From: Doris montereyensis
Taxonomy: Eukaryota > Mollusca > Gastropoda > Nudibranchia > Dorididae
Direction of reading: 5' to 3'
DNA length: 64,000 bases
NCBI GenBank assembly: GCA_037039925.1
Contig: JAXRKP010000081.1
Coordinates: 356,001 to 420,000, forward strand
Every line of letters starts with the position of its first letter. Position 1 is the stretch's first letter. Below are positions 22,985 to 35,040 of this stretch, piece after piece. A program made the translations under genes and the position numbers. The notes beneath the pieces are model-generated. The model worked only from the letters and a program-made list of their open reading frames with translations, made no database searches and was not told the DNA's origin.

Positions 22985-25110
22985 GTGAGAAATAAGGTAC
23001 TTCATGATGGGAGTTTTATGCTAGCAATAAGAATAGGCAGTAAGAAAAAAGATGTTAACAGCATTATGATATTATCACATGGAAATGCTAACGTTGTGTC
23101 ATGGAAAGTTTTATCAACATGTTTCTCTGTTATTGCATACTCATCGCTAGAAGATTTTTGTTTTTGGGTTAAGTGTTGGCCTTCTATGGTTGATGTTCAA
23201 ATCCTAGTATTAGTTTTGAACAAACAATTCACTACACCGATTTTCCAATTACTCACCTCCTGGCCCATATGTCTAGCCTGTGATGGCTTACTCTTCACCA
23301 AGTCCAATCAAATTTGAGACCTGTGAAGACCTCAGACTCAAAAGTCTTATATGTGAGAGCATTACTATAGGTACAGTTTATACCTTGTTGAATAAAGAAC
23401 ACAGCTGCCAAGGCAAATTTCGAATGACCCCACAGAATTACCATTGATGACGAACATGGATGAAACCAACAAAACAGACATGCCAAAACCCATTTTGAAC
23501 ATGTACTTAGTATAAATAAACAAACGTAATGTATGATTCCAGATGACAACAATGACTTATGTTGGGCTTACAGGGATTTCATCTTGTTGATAAAAAGCCC
23601 CACTGTAATATTTTGTAATTAATTTTTTTTCACAAAACATTGATCACATCCAAGACTCAATTTAGTCTTAATTGTTGAACCAAATTTTTTTTCTTTTTTA
23701 CAAATTTCTGTCTTTATTTTCCTTGATCGAAACTAGATAGTGTCATCATATTTTGCCTCCAAACTGTTCTAGCATAAGAAATGTTACACTATTTTTTTTA
23801 TTAAATCCATCAGGTTCATGTAAATATACGACAGACATTCACATGCTATTGTTTGTTGATGATTTTTTGTTCTCAGTTTATTTTTGTACTGGTTTTAAGT
23901 GCAGCCTGTGTGTTTCAATTATGTGCATTGGGACGTGAGATGGCATTTATTGATATGGGTAGGTGTTTATTCATTGCTTCCCCCCCCCCCCCCCCCCCCC
24001 CCCCAAATCACATTTGAAGTTAGCAATGCTTGTTGTACGCTCAAATGCTCACCTAGTTAATGTTTTCAAAGACAAACACATGCATATATACTACCCAACC
24101 ATTTGTATGTTGGATAATTGTGATGGGACAGATGAGATGATTGTAGAATGAATAAAAGATATGTACAGGACTAGAATACAAGCGAATAATCGTATTGACT
24201 GCATTGTGTAATTCAAGAAGAAAGATGTGAAGATAATGGAAAATATAGTTTTAAATTTTACTTGATGTTTTCAATGATTGACAGTTCAGGGTCTTCCCTG
24301 TATTACTGCTATGGATGCTTATGGTTATAAAGCTTCTCATGTATTGCAGCGGTATCTTATTCTTGTGTGTACTTGTAATAAATATGGTGTTTCATTGATA
24401 CACGGTTACCACAGACCTGTAGGGAAATCAGTCTTTTTAAAAAATTTCAAATCCTATTTCTGGGTCTGAAGTACACCTGCAAATTGACAAATTGGAAGTT
24501 TTACAATGACAAGAAGTGAAGGAGAATGGGTAAGAGTAATTATCAAGGAAACAAATGTGTCTTGCAACAATTATATATATATATATATATAGCAACCAGA
24601 TTAATTTTAAGAGGTGGGTTGGGGGTGGATTTTTTTCCATACAAGTCTGTGGCAACCCTGGAAATGTTAGTTAATTATTGCAGCCTCGTAACTTGATGAA
24701 GCAAACATTTGACTTTGTTAAATGAAGTCTTTATGCCATGTTGTCATGTTTTGATTGAGAATGAGATGTCAATAAAAAGAAAACTTCTTAAACAGAAAAA
24801 AAAGATGTTGAACTTTTTGAAAATGTGTGTATGAATTGAAGAGCTGCATTGGTTTGGAGAAAGGGAAACATTGACTTAGATTTTACGAAAAAGCAAGATG
24901 CAAATACATGAAATAACGTTTTAACCAATTGTCAAAGTACAAATAGAATGTACACATTGGGTGAGAATGAAACATTCTACAGAGCTCAAATTAGTTTTTC
25001 AACAGGGCAAATTTCATTTATTGTATAAAAACAGTTTAGTCATCAAAAAGTAATGGTCATGCACAAACCTTAATCTTTTCCTTTTACACATTTAGTACAT
25101 TTTACTAGAA
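22985..25110. other. Intergenic sequence without recognisable genes
   Basis: AT-rich DNA with a tRNA-like B box (gttcaaatcc) near 23208, which may mark an old SINE, a poly-C run of about 24 at 23980-24004 and a (TA)n run at about 24570-24591. Open frames here are short and show no known motif. Confidence 0.5.
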
Positions 25111-25120
25111 TACTATTATC

Positions 25121-25375
25121 TGCTTTACAATATGAATTTCTTTCCAGGACAGTTTCTGCTTTACAATATGAATTTCTTTCCAGGACAGTTTCTGCTTTAC
25201 AATATGAATTTCTTTCCAGGACAGTTTCTGCTTTACAATATGAATTTCTTTCCAGGACAGTTTCTGCTTTACAATATTAATTCCTTTCCAGGACAGTTTC
25301 TGCTTTACAATATGAATTCCTTTCCAGGACAGTTTCTGCTTTACAATATGAATTCCTTTCCAGGACAGTTTCTTA
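25121..25375. repeat. 36-bp minisatellite
   Basis: Seven nearly perfect copies of a unit reading tttctgctttacaatatgaa plus tttctttccaggacag. Because 36 is a multiple of three, frames stay open on both strands; these are not genes. High identity between copies suggests a recent expansion. Confidence 0.97.
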
Positions 25376-26244
25376 AACAATTCCAAGAAAACAACCTAAC
25401 ATTGATAAAAACATCTTTGTTTTAACACCTGAAGTCTTTCATATTACACATTTACAATTCATTACTAATGCAATCCTTTCTTTTACAATGTCTGTTCAGT
25501 GAAGATTCTTGAACAGATTCTTCAAAATGCCCTACCATCTTGGAAAAGCATTAATCCTTACGTTGCTGTGTTCGACTATAGTCAAAACTTCCGGTTGACA
25601 TTCGCATTGCCGACTTTGATTGTGGTTGAAACTTGACCAGCTCCGCTAAAAAGGCAGAATATGAAATAAAACGAAGTGAATTGTTATGTAGAATAGTTTC
25701 CTGTCCAGTCATAGACTGCTGCTACTGCATGATTTTTTTCCGTTCAAAATTTGCCGATTTGACCCAGATTTCACCTATTTTTCCGACTTGTTTACGCTGG
25801 CATCCTCGAAACTGTGGATATCTGTGAAGAACAGATTATGCACCGTTATAAATCTGATTCTGCCGAGGTTAGAATTGAAGATAGTGAAGATCCATGATGC
25901 AGTGAATATGATGGAGCTGTTGACTCTGACAGTGACAGTGACAACGAAGTGTATGAGGTTCTTTGGGAAAGAGCACAAGTAAAAAGAGGGCGTGGCACTG
26001 TTGACGCTAGTGCCTGGCACTGGGAATATTTGAAAATTAGAGACATATGACACACAACCACAGAAAATACACAAAAAGATGACTTAGGAGGACAGGACAG
26101 CTCAGCAAAATAAAATTTTAAATTCTTGATTACTGTTTTCGTGTCATTTTGTGTATTTTCTCAAATAATTGTATTTGTTTCCAATTCTTCCTTTTCTCTG
26201 TCCTCCTCACACTACAATACAGCCCACAGATCATGATCAGCCCA

Positions 26245-26350
26245 TAATATGCTTCACATTTATTCACAATGGCGGCGTATTTTGAGACCACTGAGATAGG
26301 ACCAAAAACTTGTTTTTATCAAAATCCAAGATGGCTGCCATGGTCACATA
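26245..26350. repeat. Dispersed repeat with YY1-like caagatggc words
   Basis: The words caatggcggcg and aaaatccaagatggctgcc occur here, and the reverse complement of the second recurs at about 31900-31928 (ggccgccatcttggatttt). The match extends a little on either side. It could be a small dispersed repeat, or regulatory sites of the YY1 type; I cannot tell which. Confidence 0.35.
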
Positions 26351-26888
26351 AACTCATTTGCACACTTTGAATAATTATTCTTGTAGCAAAATATATCATT
26401 AGTATGTCCTGACAGTTTCAATTGAATATCTATTGTAGTTAAGAAATGAGAATTTGTTTCCTGATATGAGTCACTTCTAAGGATTTCAGCCAAAATGCTT
26501 GGCAAAGGCAAAGACATTCGGTGTGAAATGAATGTCAACGTAAGGGTGAAATTGAAAATATTCATTTACTCAATTTAATTTGCTTCACTGGTTATGGATG
26601 AGTCAGAAAATATTGTAAACATTCTAGCTATAAATAGAATCTTCATCCATATCAACATTATTAATGGACAATCGTAAGTGGATCACATGAGCTCACCTGT
26701 TGTTTATTCATTCTTCCTAAAAGTATCACCTGGATATAAAGTTATTCAGAAACCGGTTAAAATCTAATCTATTTACCTGCGACATTAAATAATATAGGAG
26801 ATTTTCATGTAAAGATTATTGATCCATTAGATCTAAAAGGTGAAGAAATTACTATCAGATTTCATCTTCGAGAGAAAATCAAGTAAAA

Positions 26889-27220
26889 ATGAATGCACAC
26901 AAATTTGGAATATTAGTTCCTGATAATAAGATAAAAATATATAATGATGAAAAAAAAAGGAAATTCTTAGAATGATAGTATTGATAGAGATAACACATGC
27001 TTTAGAACAGCAAATTATTGATAAGCTAGAACAAAATAAAGAAAAACTAAAGCGAAGAATAAATATTGGTTTAAATAATGTAAAAGATATGCTTGAAAAA
27101 GAAAGTTATACTATTATTCTTAATGATAAAATAGAAAAACCGTTTGATATATTTTTTATTAATTGTGAAAATCGTGACATTGCTTTGGTTGACTTTAACA
27201 CAAATGTAAAAGTTGTTTAA
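26889..27220 (+). pseudogene. Broken small ORF of the viral remnant
   Basis: A frame opening MNAHKFGILVPDNK at 26889 runs to a stop at about 26976, just after an A-rich run. The next frame, from 26972 to 27220, overlaps it and continues with a charged helix-like segment. The two halves look like one gene with a one-base shift. Function is unknown. Confidence 0.4.
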
Positions 27221-27555
27221 TATTAATGTCACAAATAATACGTTGGAAATTAAGGAGGGTAACAAAGATTGGTATGATTATGAATTACCAAGAGGATGTT
27301 ATGATTTACAAAAAATTAGTAAAGACTATCAACTTAAAGTATTCTAATAACGAAATGTATGTTTTGATGATACTAAAAACAAATTTGTTTTTAATACTAA
27401 AATAGGAGTAAAAGTAAGATTTTCTCATCCTTAATCTATTGGAAAAAACGTAGGTTTTTCTTTCTAAAAAAGTATATGGTGGTGATATGACATCAATATA
27501 TTCAATGATAATCCAATAAATATTCATCTTAATTGTATAAAAAATAATTACTTCA

Positions 27556-27741
27556 ATGATGAAGTCTCCTTTTGTTTATTCATTCTTTCATGGTAAATGT
27601 ACTGTTTTAGAGAGACCAGTTTTTCTTATCTATCATCCAATAAAAGAAAAATGTAAACATTTCAAAGTTCTGATAACAGATATAGATGGTAATAATATTC
27701 ATCTAGATATGTGTTTTCTTAAATTTCATATCAGAAAATAG
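27556..27741 (+). pseudogene. C-terminal part of a virion-associated type protein (second copy)
   Basis: This 61-residue frame contains PFVYSFFHG near its start, an ITDIDGNNIHLD segment and an FHIRK end. The piece at 26690-26886 has the same layout (VYSFF, then ITIRFHLREK at its end). Fragments of the upstream half are visible in broken frames at 27221-27540. Proteins with this ending are common in invertebrate Polinton-like elements; I do not know their proven role. Confidence 0.45.
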
Positions 27742-28246
27742 CCCCTTAAAAAATGTCTACAAAATATATCAAACAAAGATTAGATATTTCTGACGGTCAG
27801 ATTCAGAAAGAAAAGATTAAACTTGTTATGAAAAACAAAGAGACGATTCATAGTATAGATGACCACTGACACCAGCGCACCCCATCTCGAATCAGAGTTC
27901 AGTTTCGGTTCGATATTTATGTTTTTATTTTTTATATTCATCATAACATGGTAATTGTTTAATATAAAAATTCCAGTATTAAAAAATGGAATATGGAAAA
28001 GTTTGTAAGTTATACTATCAAGTGAAGGCATATTCATTATATAAAAAAAGAGAAAAAATGTTCCGATGGGTACAGAGGTAAATGCAAAGACTGTGAAAGA
28101 CCATTGAAACAAATGCATTATCTGAAGAACACAGAAAAGTATAAACAAGCGTATTAAGAGTTTATGGAAAGATATCCTAATTACTGGAAATTGTATGAAA
28201 GAAAATAAATATCAAAAATAGTTTATATAAAATTTATCTTAACAAA

Positions 28247-28527
28247 ATGGACAATAAAAAACTTTTGTATTGTACTTGTACTTATTGTAATCAAACATTT
28301 AAATCAGTGCAAACACAAAAAACCATGAAAGATCTAAATCAGATTTAGCCAAAACTTACTGGTGAACAAAACAAGTATTATTGTAATATTTGTCATAAGT
28401 CATTTAGATCTGAAGATTCACTTGAATCACATAGAAAAACTAAGACACCCTTGAATAAAATCAAGAAAGATAAGGTTAACTATAAACAAAATAAGGTAGG
28501 AATAGCTGAGGCTCCCAATAAAAAATA
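28247..28527 (+). pseudogene. C2H2-like zinc-finger ORF of the viral remnant
   Basis: From ATG at 28247 the frame shows CTCTYCNQTF near the start and, after an in-frame stop at about 28345, YYCNICHKSFRSEDSLESHR. The first finger lacks a clear His pair; the second has C-x2-C-x(12)-H. Such fingers precede the polymerase region in Polinton-like elements, and the next frame fits that order. Confidence 0.5.
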
Positions 28528-28662
28528 AATAACTAACAAAATAATTAGTCTGGGAAATATTGCCAATGAGAATGTTACTTTATACTTAAGAAACGTTAAA
28601 CCACTGATAAAAGAATTTGTTCAAGATATGATATTTCCTATTAAACTTGACGAACATTCTCA

Positions 28663-29100
28663 ATGAAATTCACTACACCATTCATATATGAAATAAAAGA
28701 AATATTTCACCATTACCCCGCTGACATCATAAGAAATATTAATGTACTAGATGACATTCTTAGTTTTTATGAAAGTGATCTTATTAAGTTTATTGATAAC
28801 TTTCAAGAGAAAGGAAGTGAGTTTGTATTTCAAGAAGTATTTCAAACAGAAGTGAAAGTATTCAGAATGGAAGGCTGTAGAGGGTCACCATTTATTCCTT
28901 TACCTAAAACATTTAGATCTCACAATATTATTCACATTAAGAATCATGACGATAATAAATCTTTTCTTTGGTCTATCTTAGTAAAGTTATTTCCAGTGGA
29001 ACGAGACCGAGAAAAAGCAATTCATTATATTAAGCATGAAGATAAACTAAATAGGGAAGGTATTCATTATCACTTATCAACTGAAGTGATTTTTTTGCTT
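28663..29100 (+). pseudogene. N-terminal region of a Polinton-like replication protein, truncated by LINE
   Basis: The frame carries the strings GSPFIPLPKTFRS and DDNKSFLWSIL. I associate this spacing and wording with the region before the DNA polymerase B domain in invertebrate Polinton-like elements. It continues to about 29090, where coding similarity stops and T-rich LINE tail sequence begins. None of the polymerase catalytic part is present in the window. Confidence 0.45.
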
Positions 29101-29129
29101 TTGAGTTTAGGTTTTTTCTTTCATTCTTT

Positions 29130-31815
29130 CTTTATCAGTTGCCATTCTACCTTTCGGTGTATGGGTTCCTTTCTTTATCAGTTCCCATTCTACCTTTCGG
29201 TGTATGGGTTCAGATACCCTAGATGATCTTTCTCCAGGATGGCCTGTCCTGGCATTTTCTATTTCCTTCCAAAAATATTAAATATCTATTCTTCGATGCC
29301 TCTTTTATATCTTCTTCCCACTTTATCTGAGGTCTGCCTTTTGGTCTTTTACCTTGGGCTTTAGCACTGTATACTGATTTAGCTATTCTATTGTCATTCA
29401 TTATGTTTACATGTCCAAACCATCTCAATTGATTTATTTCTATCTTAGTTTTTATGCCATCTGCTTTGGTTTGATCTCTTATTGTTGTGTTTCTGATTTT
29501 TGTCTCTTTTAGTTTTCCCTACTACTCTTCTTAGATATTTCATTTCAGCTGCCTGTACTCTACTGTATTCTCTACTGTCTAAGGTCCAGGTTTCACTGCC
29601 ATAGAGGAGAGTAGGACAATAAACTGTGTTGTATACTGCCCTTTTGGTTTTTGTTGACAATTCTTGTTTACCTACAAATGCTTTTCCTAGATGGTTATAT
29701 ATTGCACTTGCTTTTTGGATTCTCTGGCTGATTTTTTCTCTTAGTTTTTCATCAGAGTCAATCATTACTCCTAGGTAATTGTAACTTTGAACTTGTTCTA
29801 AATTCTCCCTGCCTAATTTCAGATTTTGTGTTTTAGCTTCCCTAGTTACTAACATTGTTTTGGTTTTCTTTGCATTTATTCTCATTCCTCTTTTATATAG
29901 TTCATTGTTCATAATGTTGATATTCGACTGAAGGTCACTTTCTGATTTTCCAAACGGAACTAAATTATGAGCAAATAAAAGCATTGACACATTTACTGGT
30001 TTGAGTTTCCACATACCTACATTCATTTTCTTCAGTTTTGAGGATGCCTTTGCGACTGAATCCATAAATGTGATAAACAAAAGAGGACAGTTCACAGCCC
30101 TGTCTTACTCCTATATCTACATCAAATTCTGCAGATACATTTCCAGCTACTCTCACTGCACATGTTGGTTTCTTGTAAAAACTTTTAATGGCTTCTATTA
30201 AATTTTGCTCTACATTGTGTTCCTTTAAGGAATGCCATAGTTCGTCCCTCCTCACAGTGTTAAATGCCTTTTCTAAGTCAATAAAACACAGGTGCAAGTC
30301 AATGTTTCTCTCAAGGAATTTTTCTATTATTTGTCTAATTGTAAATATGTGGTCTTGTACACTTCTTCCTGGTCTAAATCGACTCTGATGCTCTTCAATC
30401 TGATCCTCTACTCTTTTCCTTCATCTCATTTCCAGTATCCTGGCATACACTTTTCCTGGTACGCTAAGTAATGATATCCCTATATAGTTTGAGCATTCCA
30501 TAGTTGATCCTTTCTTATGTATTACAGTTCCCTTTTTCCAGTCGTCTGGCACCTGTTAGGACTTCCATGTCTGTTGGCATATTGCATGTAGTAATTTGTC
30601 TGCCTCTCTCCCTTGGTTTTTAATCATTTCTGGATAAACTTGATCTGCTCCTGGGGCTGTTCCTAATTTCACTTTCCTTATAGTTGTTTGGATTTCTTCC
30701 ATTGATATATCTACATCTTCAGCTGTCTCCTCTGGATTACTTGTTACTCTTACTAATTGATCTTTATTCCTTGTTTCATATGGTCTGGAGGGATTATGTA
30801 ATTGGTGAAAATACTTTCTCCACGCTTCCATGATTTGGCTGTTCTTCTTTCACTGTTTACTCTTGCATCCAATGTACTGTAAAAAGGGAGCTGCTAACTA
30901 TTACGTAGTCTATCATTGACTTTTCACACCTGTCTTCATTTACTCTTGTATATTTGTGGATATTTTTATGAGGAAAAAAGATGTTGGCTATTTTCATGTT
31001 ATTCTTTAGGCAAAAATCTATTAGTCTCTCTCCATTTGGAGAAGTTGTTGCCTCTCCTTCTTTACCTATTACTCCACCTGATGTTTCTACATTTTTGCCT
31101 ACTCAAGCGTTTAAATCTCCTAAAACCATTACTTCCTGTTTGTGTTTAAATTCTCTGCAGCTATTTGTAAATCGTTTTCGAAGGTATCTTTTTCTTCTTT
31201 AGTGGCGACTTCGTTTGGTCCATAAGCTATTAATAATTTAATTTCTCTTCCTTTTTGGTTTAATATTTACCTCTAATAGCTGTGAGCTTATAAATTTCCA
31301 GCTTTCTAGTAGCTTTTCATGCTTTTATGCACTAGGAGACCTACTTCTGCTCTAGCTCTATCTTTGACATCTACTCCTGCGAAGATTAAAATATCATTTG
31401 GTCCTACATTTTCTATTCCTTGTCCTTTTTCTTTGTTTCTGTAGTAGCCAAATTGTCTACTTTGAATTATTCCATTTCTTCAACTAATTCTAAACTCTTT
31501 TCCATTTATTGTCCTAACATTCCATGTTCCAAAAATCACAGTCTATGTTTGTTTCCATTTTCGTCATTGAAAGATCAAGCCAGGTATATTATATTTATTT
31601 CTCTGCATCAGTTAGATTTTGGATAAACAGGGGATTAGCCCACTGTACGCTAGGTAGATAGTGGGGCTGCCACATTGAGGCCCCCTACCAGTACCAGGCT
31701 TTGTTATTTTCTGTCGGGGTTAACTCCCTTAGGCTTTTGTCAGCAAGACTCGTGGAGGGCGGGATCATCTACTCCCCGTACATGTGCTTACCTGTCCATT
31801 GCCCGGAGTTAAGGT
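29130..31815 (-). mobile_element. LINE (family 2) with APE-type endonuclease and reverse transcriptase, inactivated
   Basis: Read on the minus strand from about 31560: an endonuclease region with TWNVRT, a GDLNA-like box, NGERLIDFCLKNNMKIAN and MIDYVIVS; then GTAPGADQVYPEMIK (30620-30700), FIDLEKAFNTVRRDE (30240-30290), GVRQGCELSSF and the catalytic box LLFAHN near 29965-29980, where FADD is expected; then the C-terminal half and a 3' end near 29150. Stops break the endonuclease frame. The 3' end is present twice in tandem (29145-29215). The stretch 31600-31815 may be its 5' UTR. Confidence 0.88.
31600..31815. repeat. Dispersed repeat shared with 40925-41145
   Basis: The words ttattttctgtcggggttaa, ctcccttaggcttttgtcag and gactcgtggagggcgggatc are shared with 40940-41110, and both end near a gtccattgcccgg / gtccactgcccgg string. 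It adjoins the 5' end of the LINE, so it may be that element's 5' UTR on the minus strand, or an independent element. Confidence 0.6.
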
Positions 31816-33040
31816 TTTTGCCTTTTGTATGTACATGAGTAACTGTCAAAATACAGTCATCCTATATCATTGAAAAGTTTGTAGCGTCCTTGTTTGTCAT
31901 AGAAACGGCCGCCATCTTGGATTTTGACCCAATGTTGAACCTGTGTGTCAAATATAGTACAAATCGTTCGGTAAATGGCGGAGGAGATAAAATTTTAGTG
32001 TGAAAAAAACGCATTTCGAGAAAAATGCAAGTAAAAAAAATCAAAAGAAAATAACACAAAACAAACGCTTCAGACAGGTTTTCCTTGTTGTAGAAATCCC
32101 CTTACTCTTTTGACAGTCTCTGGCATTGTTACTTAAGTAAATAGGATTATATATCTAGGTTTAGATGTGCACTGTTGAAAAAAAACAGACGTCAAAATGA
32201 CCAGTTTTTTTCCTCTATGTCATATGCTTGTGCGCGTATTTACATACACACTGACGCGCAGCGCCTCCACATCAAACAGCAGTGGGCCGATGCCACCAGA
32301 GGCGTCGGCAGAAAACCAGTCACCCCGATGTCTCTTGCCTCATGGCAACGTTGGCAACCTGGTTACGCTGGCCCCGGGCGTGCATTAACTAGCACGCCTC
32401 GCAACGCAACCGAAGTCTACCATAATACTGTGGGGCCTAGCAGCAACCCTCCTCCTAAAAAACCAATGTAGAAATAATGCTCTCCGACCTCTAACACCAA
32501 TCACGTGATTGAAATTCAATGACTTCATTGCTTCGATTACCTCCAAAATAAATTTCGTTTAATCTTGACTGTCAATTCTTGCTCGAACATTCGTGGCATA
32601 ATTTTCAATAGCAAAAATCGAAAATGCACACCGCTGCAATGAATAGGTGTTTACAAGCTGAAATGTAAATGTTGCGTAACAATTGTTTGTTGTTTTTTAA
32701 TAAGGCGAAATAATTCGTACAGTCATCAAGAAAGTTTCCCGGCGGCTCTTAAAACATGTGGCTCTCTGTGTAATTATAGATCTAGTAGTCCATGTATTAT
32801 TGTTAAATGTGTATTTTACTATAGTATTAGAGCATATATTTGTTTTCCTGTAAGTGAACACGTTAATTGAGATTTGGAACACAGTGCGCGGGCTCAGCCA
32901 AGGCCGTCTATATATATATACACTATATATACCGCCTTGGCTCAGCCCCTAAAATACATTCCTTTTTTTTGGGAAACCTAGGAATCGCCCTGAAAGTACA
33001 ACGAGAGGGGCGATTTATAAGTTCAACAAAATAATCACAA
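31816..33040. other. Intergenic, with a GC-richer block at 32220-32460
   Basis: A 98-codon frame at 32175-32471 spans a GC-rich block but has no motif that I recognise. A (TA)n palindrome lies at about 32909-32928. No gene is supported. Confidence 0.4.
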
Positions 33041-33059
33041 TGATTTTTAAGATGTTGGT

Positions 33060-33610
33060 GTTGGGGTGGTGTGCTGTATTCCAAATCTCCAAACAACTGG
33101 CAACGTAAGGGATAAACAAAAAGACAGTCGTTTTTGTTGGGGGGGGGGGGGGGGTGTATTCCAAATCTCCATACAACTGGCAACGTAAAAAACCAATGGG
33201 ATAAACAAAAGATCACGTGTATTCCAAATCTCATACAACTGGCAACGTAAGGGATAAACAAAATAAATTTCGTTTTGTTGACTGTCAATTCTTGCTGTAT
33301 TCCAAATCTCCATACAACTTAAAATGCAAGGATAAACAAAAGAAGGTGTATTCCAAATCTCACATAAAAAACGTTGGGATAACAAAGGACAGTCAAATTT
33401 TTAATAAGGCGAAATAACAGAAAGCTGGCGGCTCTTAAAATCCCCGTTTTTGTTGGATCTAGTAGTCCATCGTGTTTGGTCAATGTTACTGGGAAGGGTG
33501 GGTGGTTCTTTTTTCTTTTGTTTTGTTAAGAGTTGTGTGTGTGTGTGTGGCAACGTAAGGGGGGGTTGTTTCAAATCTAACAAAAAAGGGATAAACAAAA
33601 GATGGGGGGA
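33060..33610. repeat. Irregular ~45-90-bp repeat interleaved with a copy of 32457-32800
   Basis: The words gtattccaaatctccataca, actggcaacgtaa and gggataaacaaaa recur five or more times with irregular spacing. Between them are short pieces copied, in order, from the unique sequence at 32457-32800. A G16 run lies at about 33139-33154. Confidence 0.8.
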
Positions 33611-33649
33611 CTTTGGAGTTTTAAAAAATTTGTTTTAAGTAGGACTGAC

Positions 33650-34335
33650 AAATGAATGACCTTAAAACACTAAAATACATAATATAAGTATAATGATGCA
33701 CTGTCTCTCAAACAAATCAGCCCCAATACGATTTCCAGATAGTATGAGCAGAAAAATCAATTAAAGTTAAACATTGACCCAAATGTTGTTCTACAACTAG
33801 CAATCGGTATGTGTGTAGCCCTCGTCTACCATTTAATTGTACTGGTTTGTCTACGCCACATGTAGTAATAGAGAAATGGCGAATGCTATTAACATTAACA
33901 CTTGGTGGTAGCATGTTTCGGAAGAAAACGATAAGGTAGGCTTGAACAGATTACTTGTGACTTTGAACGTGTTTACTTAGCCGAAATTGCAAAGAACTGG
34001 AGGAACGAGAGGTACTGACATTGACAACGGAGTGACCTTCAGAAGTGGGACAATAAGATATTCAAAATACTCCTTTCAGCAACCTTACACTTTAAATTTG
34101 TTATTAATGTTATGCTCTTCTCAAGGTGACATCAGCAGAACATTTTCTGTATAAAATAACGATGAAAGAAGTCATTTCTTGGAATTTCAGAAACGTTCTA
34201 AAGCGTCTCAGAAGTATTTACGATGTAGGCCTATAAATATTGTTTATGTTCTTGTTTTGCCCACCCCCCCTCCTTTTTTGTTTTTCTTCTCATAAGTCCG
34301 TTGGATTTACAAGTACAATGTACTCTGTTGCTTTT
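33650..34335. other. Intergenic, nothing recognised
   Basis: Ordinary AT-rich sequence without open frames of note, repeats or RNA-like structures that I can identify. Confidence 0.5.
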
Positions 34336-34339
34336 ATCG

Positions 34340-34635
34340 GAAATTGTTGGATGCTGCTAGTAGGTCCAACTTCTTTCCTTTCATTCGTTTTATCTCGTAA
34401 GGCGGTTGGCGGGTGCTAGTGGTAGGTCCAACTTCTTTCCTTTCATTCGTTTTATCTCGTAAGGCGGTTGGCGGGTGCTAGTGGTAGGTCCAACTTCTTT
34501 CCTTTCATTCGTTTTATCTCGTAAGGCGGTTGGCGGGTGCTAGTGGTAGGTCCAACTTCTTTCCTTGCCCTCTTTTACTTGTCTTTCATCAGCTGTTTCC
34601 TCTTAATTGACCCCGAGATCACCGCAATAACACTT
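34340..34635 (+). repeat. 62-bp tandem repeat within a SINE-C-like copy
   Basis: About three and a half copies of a unit starting cggttggcgggtgctagtgg and ending tttatctcgtaagg repeat every 62 bases. The last copy runs on into gtctttcatcagctgtttcc and a gagatcaccgc block seen in the other SINE-C-like pieces, so the tandem part is an internal expansion of that element's head. Confidence 0.8.
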
Positions 34636-34639
34636 ACAT

Positions 34640-35035
34640 TATATAAGAAAGAATGTACATCCACAAGAGGAGACACACTGTAATTTAGATATCGCCGGAC
34701 CACACAACCGGAAAAAAGATAAACTACAAGTGCATTAAAACAAAATTCAGGTCAGAGGAGCCGGTGTAGGTTCTGATCAGCATCTAATAATGGGTAAACC
34801 CAATTCAGATGAAAAACTCAGAAGTCTGAAAGTGAAGAAAAGAGGATCAACTACAATACACAATTACTTGACAGCAGAACAACCCAATAGATGTTCAACC
34901 TGACATTACAAAACATATTCCAGGCTTTCACAGAACTAATCGGAAAAAAAAAAATTGGAGTAAAGGAATACTTGACATCAATAAAGGAGATGAATAATGT
35001 CATCTGCAAAGACAACTGGTAACATGACAGGTGTA
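34640..35035. other. Intergenic left flank of the TACA array
   Basis: Non-repetitive A-rich sequence; I see no gene or recognised repeat in it. Confidence 0.5.
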
Positions 35036-35040
35036 TATGA

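Larger units (their letters stand above)
26690..29100 (+). mobile_element. Decayed Polinton/adintovirus-like endogenous DNA virus
   Basis: A 2.4-kb, very AT-rich block carries a chain of short + strand frames whose order and motifs recall invertebrate Polinton-like elements. In order there are a C-terminal piece of a virion-associated type protein (26690-26886), a broken small ORF (26889-27220), a second copy of the virion-associated family (27221-27741), the start of a small basic ORF (27754-27870), a two-finger C2H2-like ORF (28247-28527) and a 28663-29100 frame resembling the N-terminal part of the large replication protein. Stops and frame breaks are common. The right side is cut by LINE family 2. 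Family assignment rests on my recall of motif style and not on a search. Confidence 0.5.

Noticed and set aside
32175..32471. 98-residue + frame in a GC-richer block
   Set aside because: No motif, no splice context and no homology that I recognise; kept only as a note on the intergenic block.
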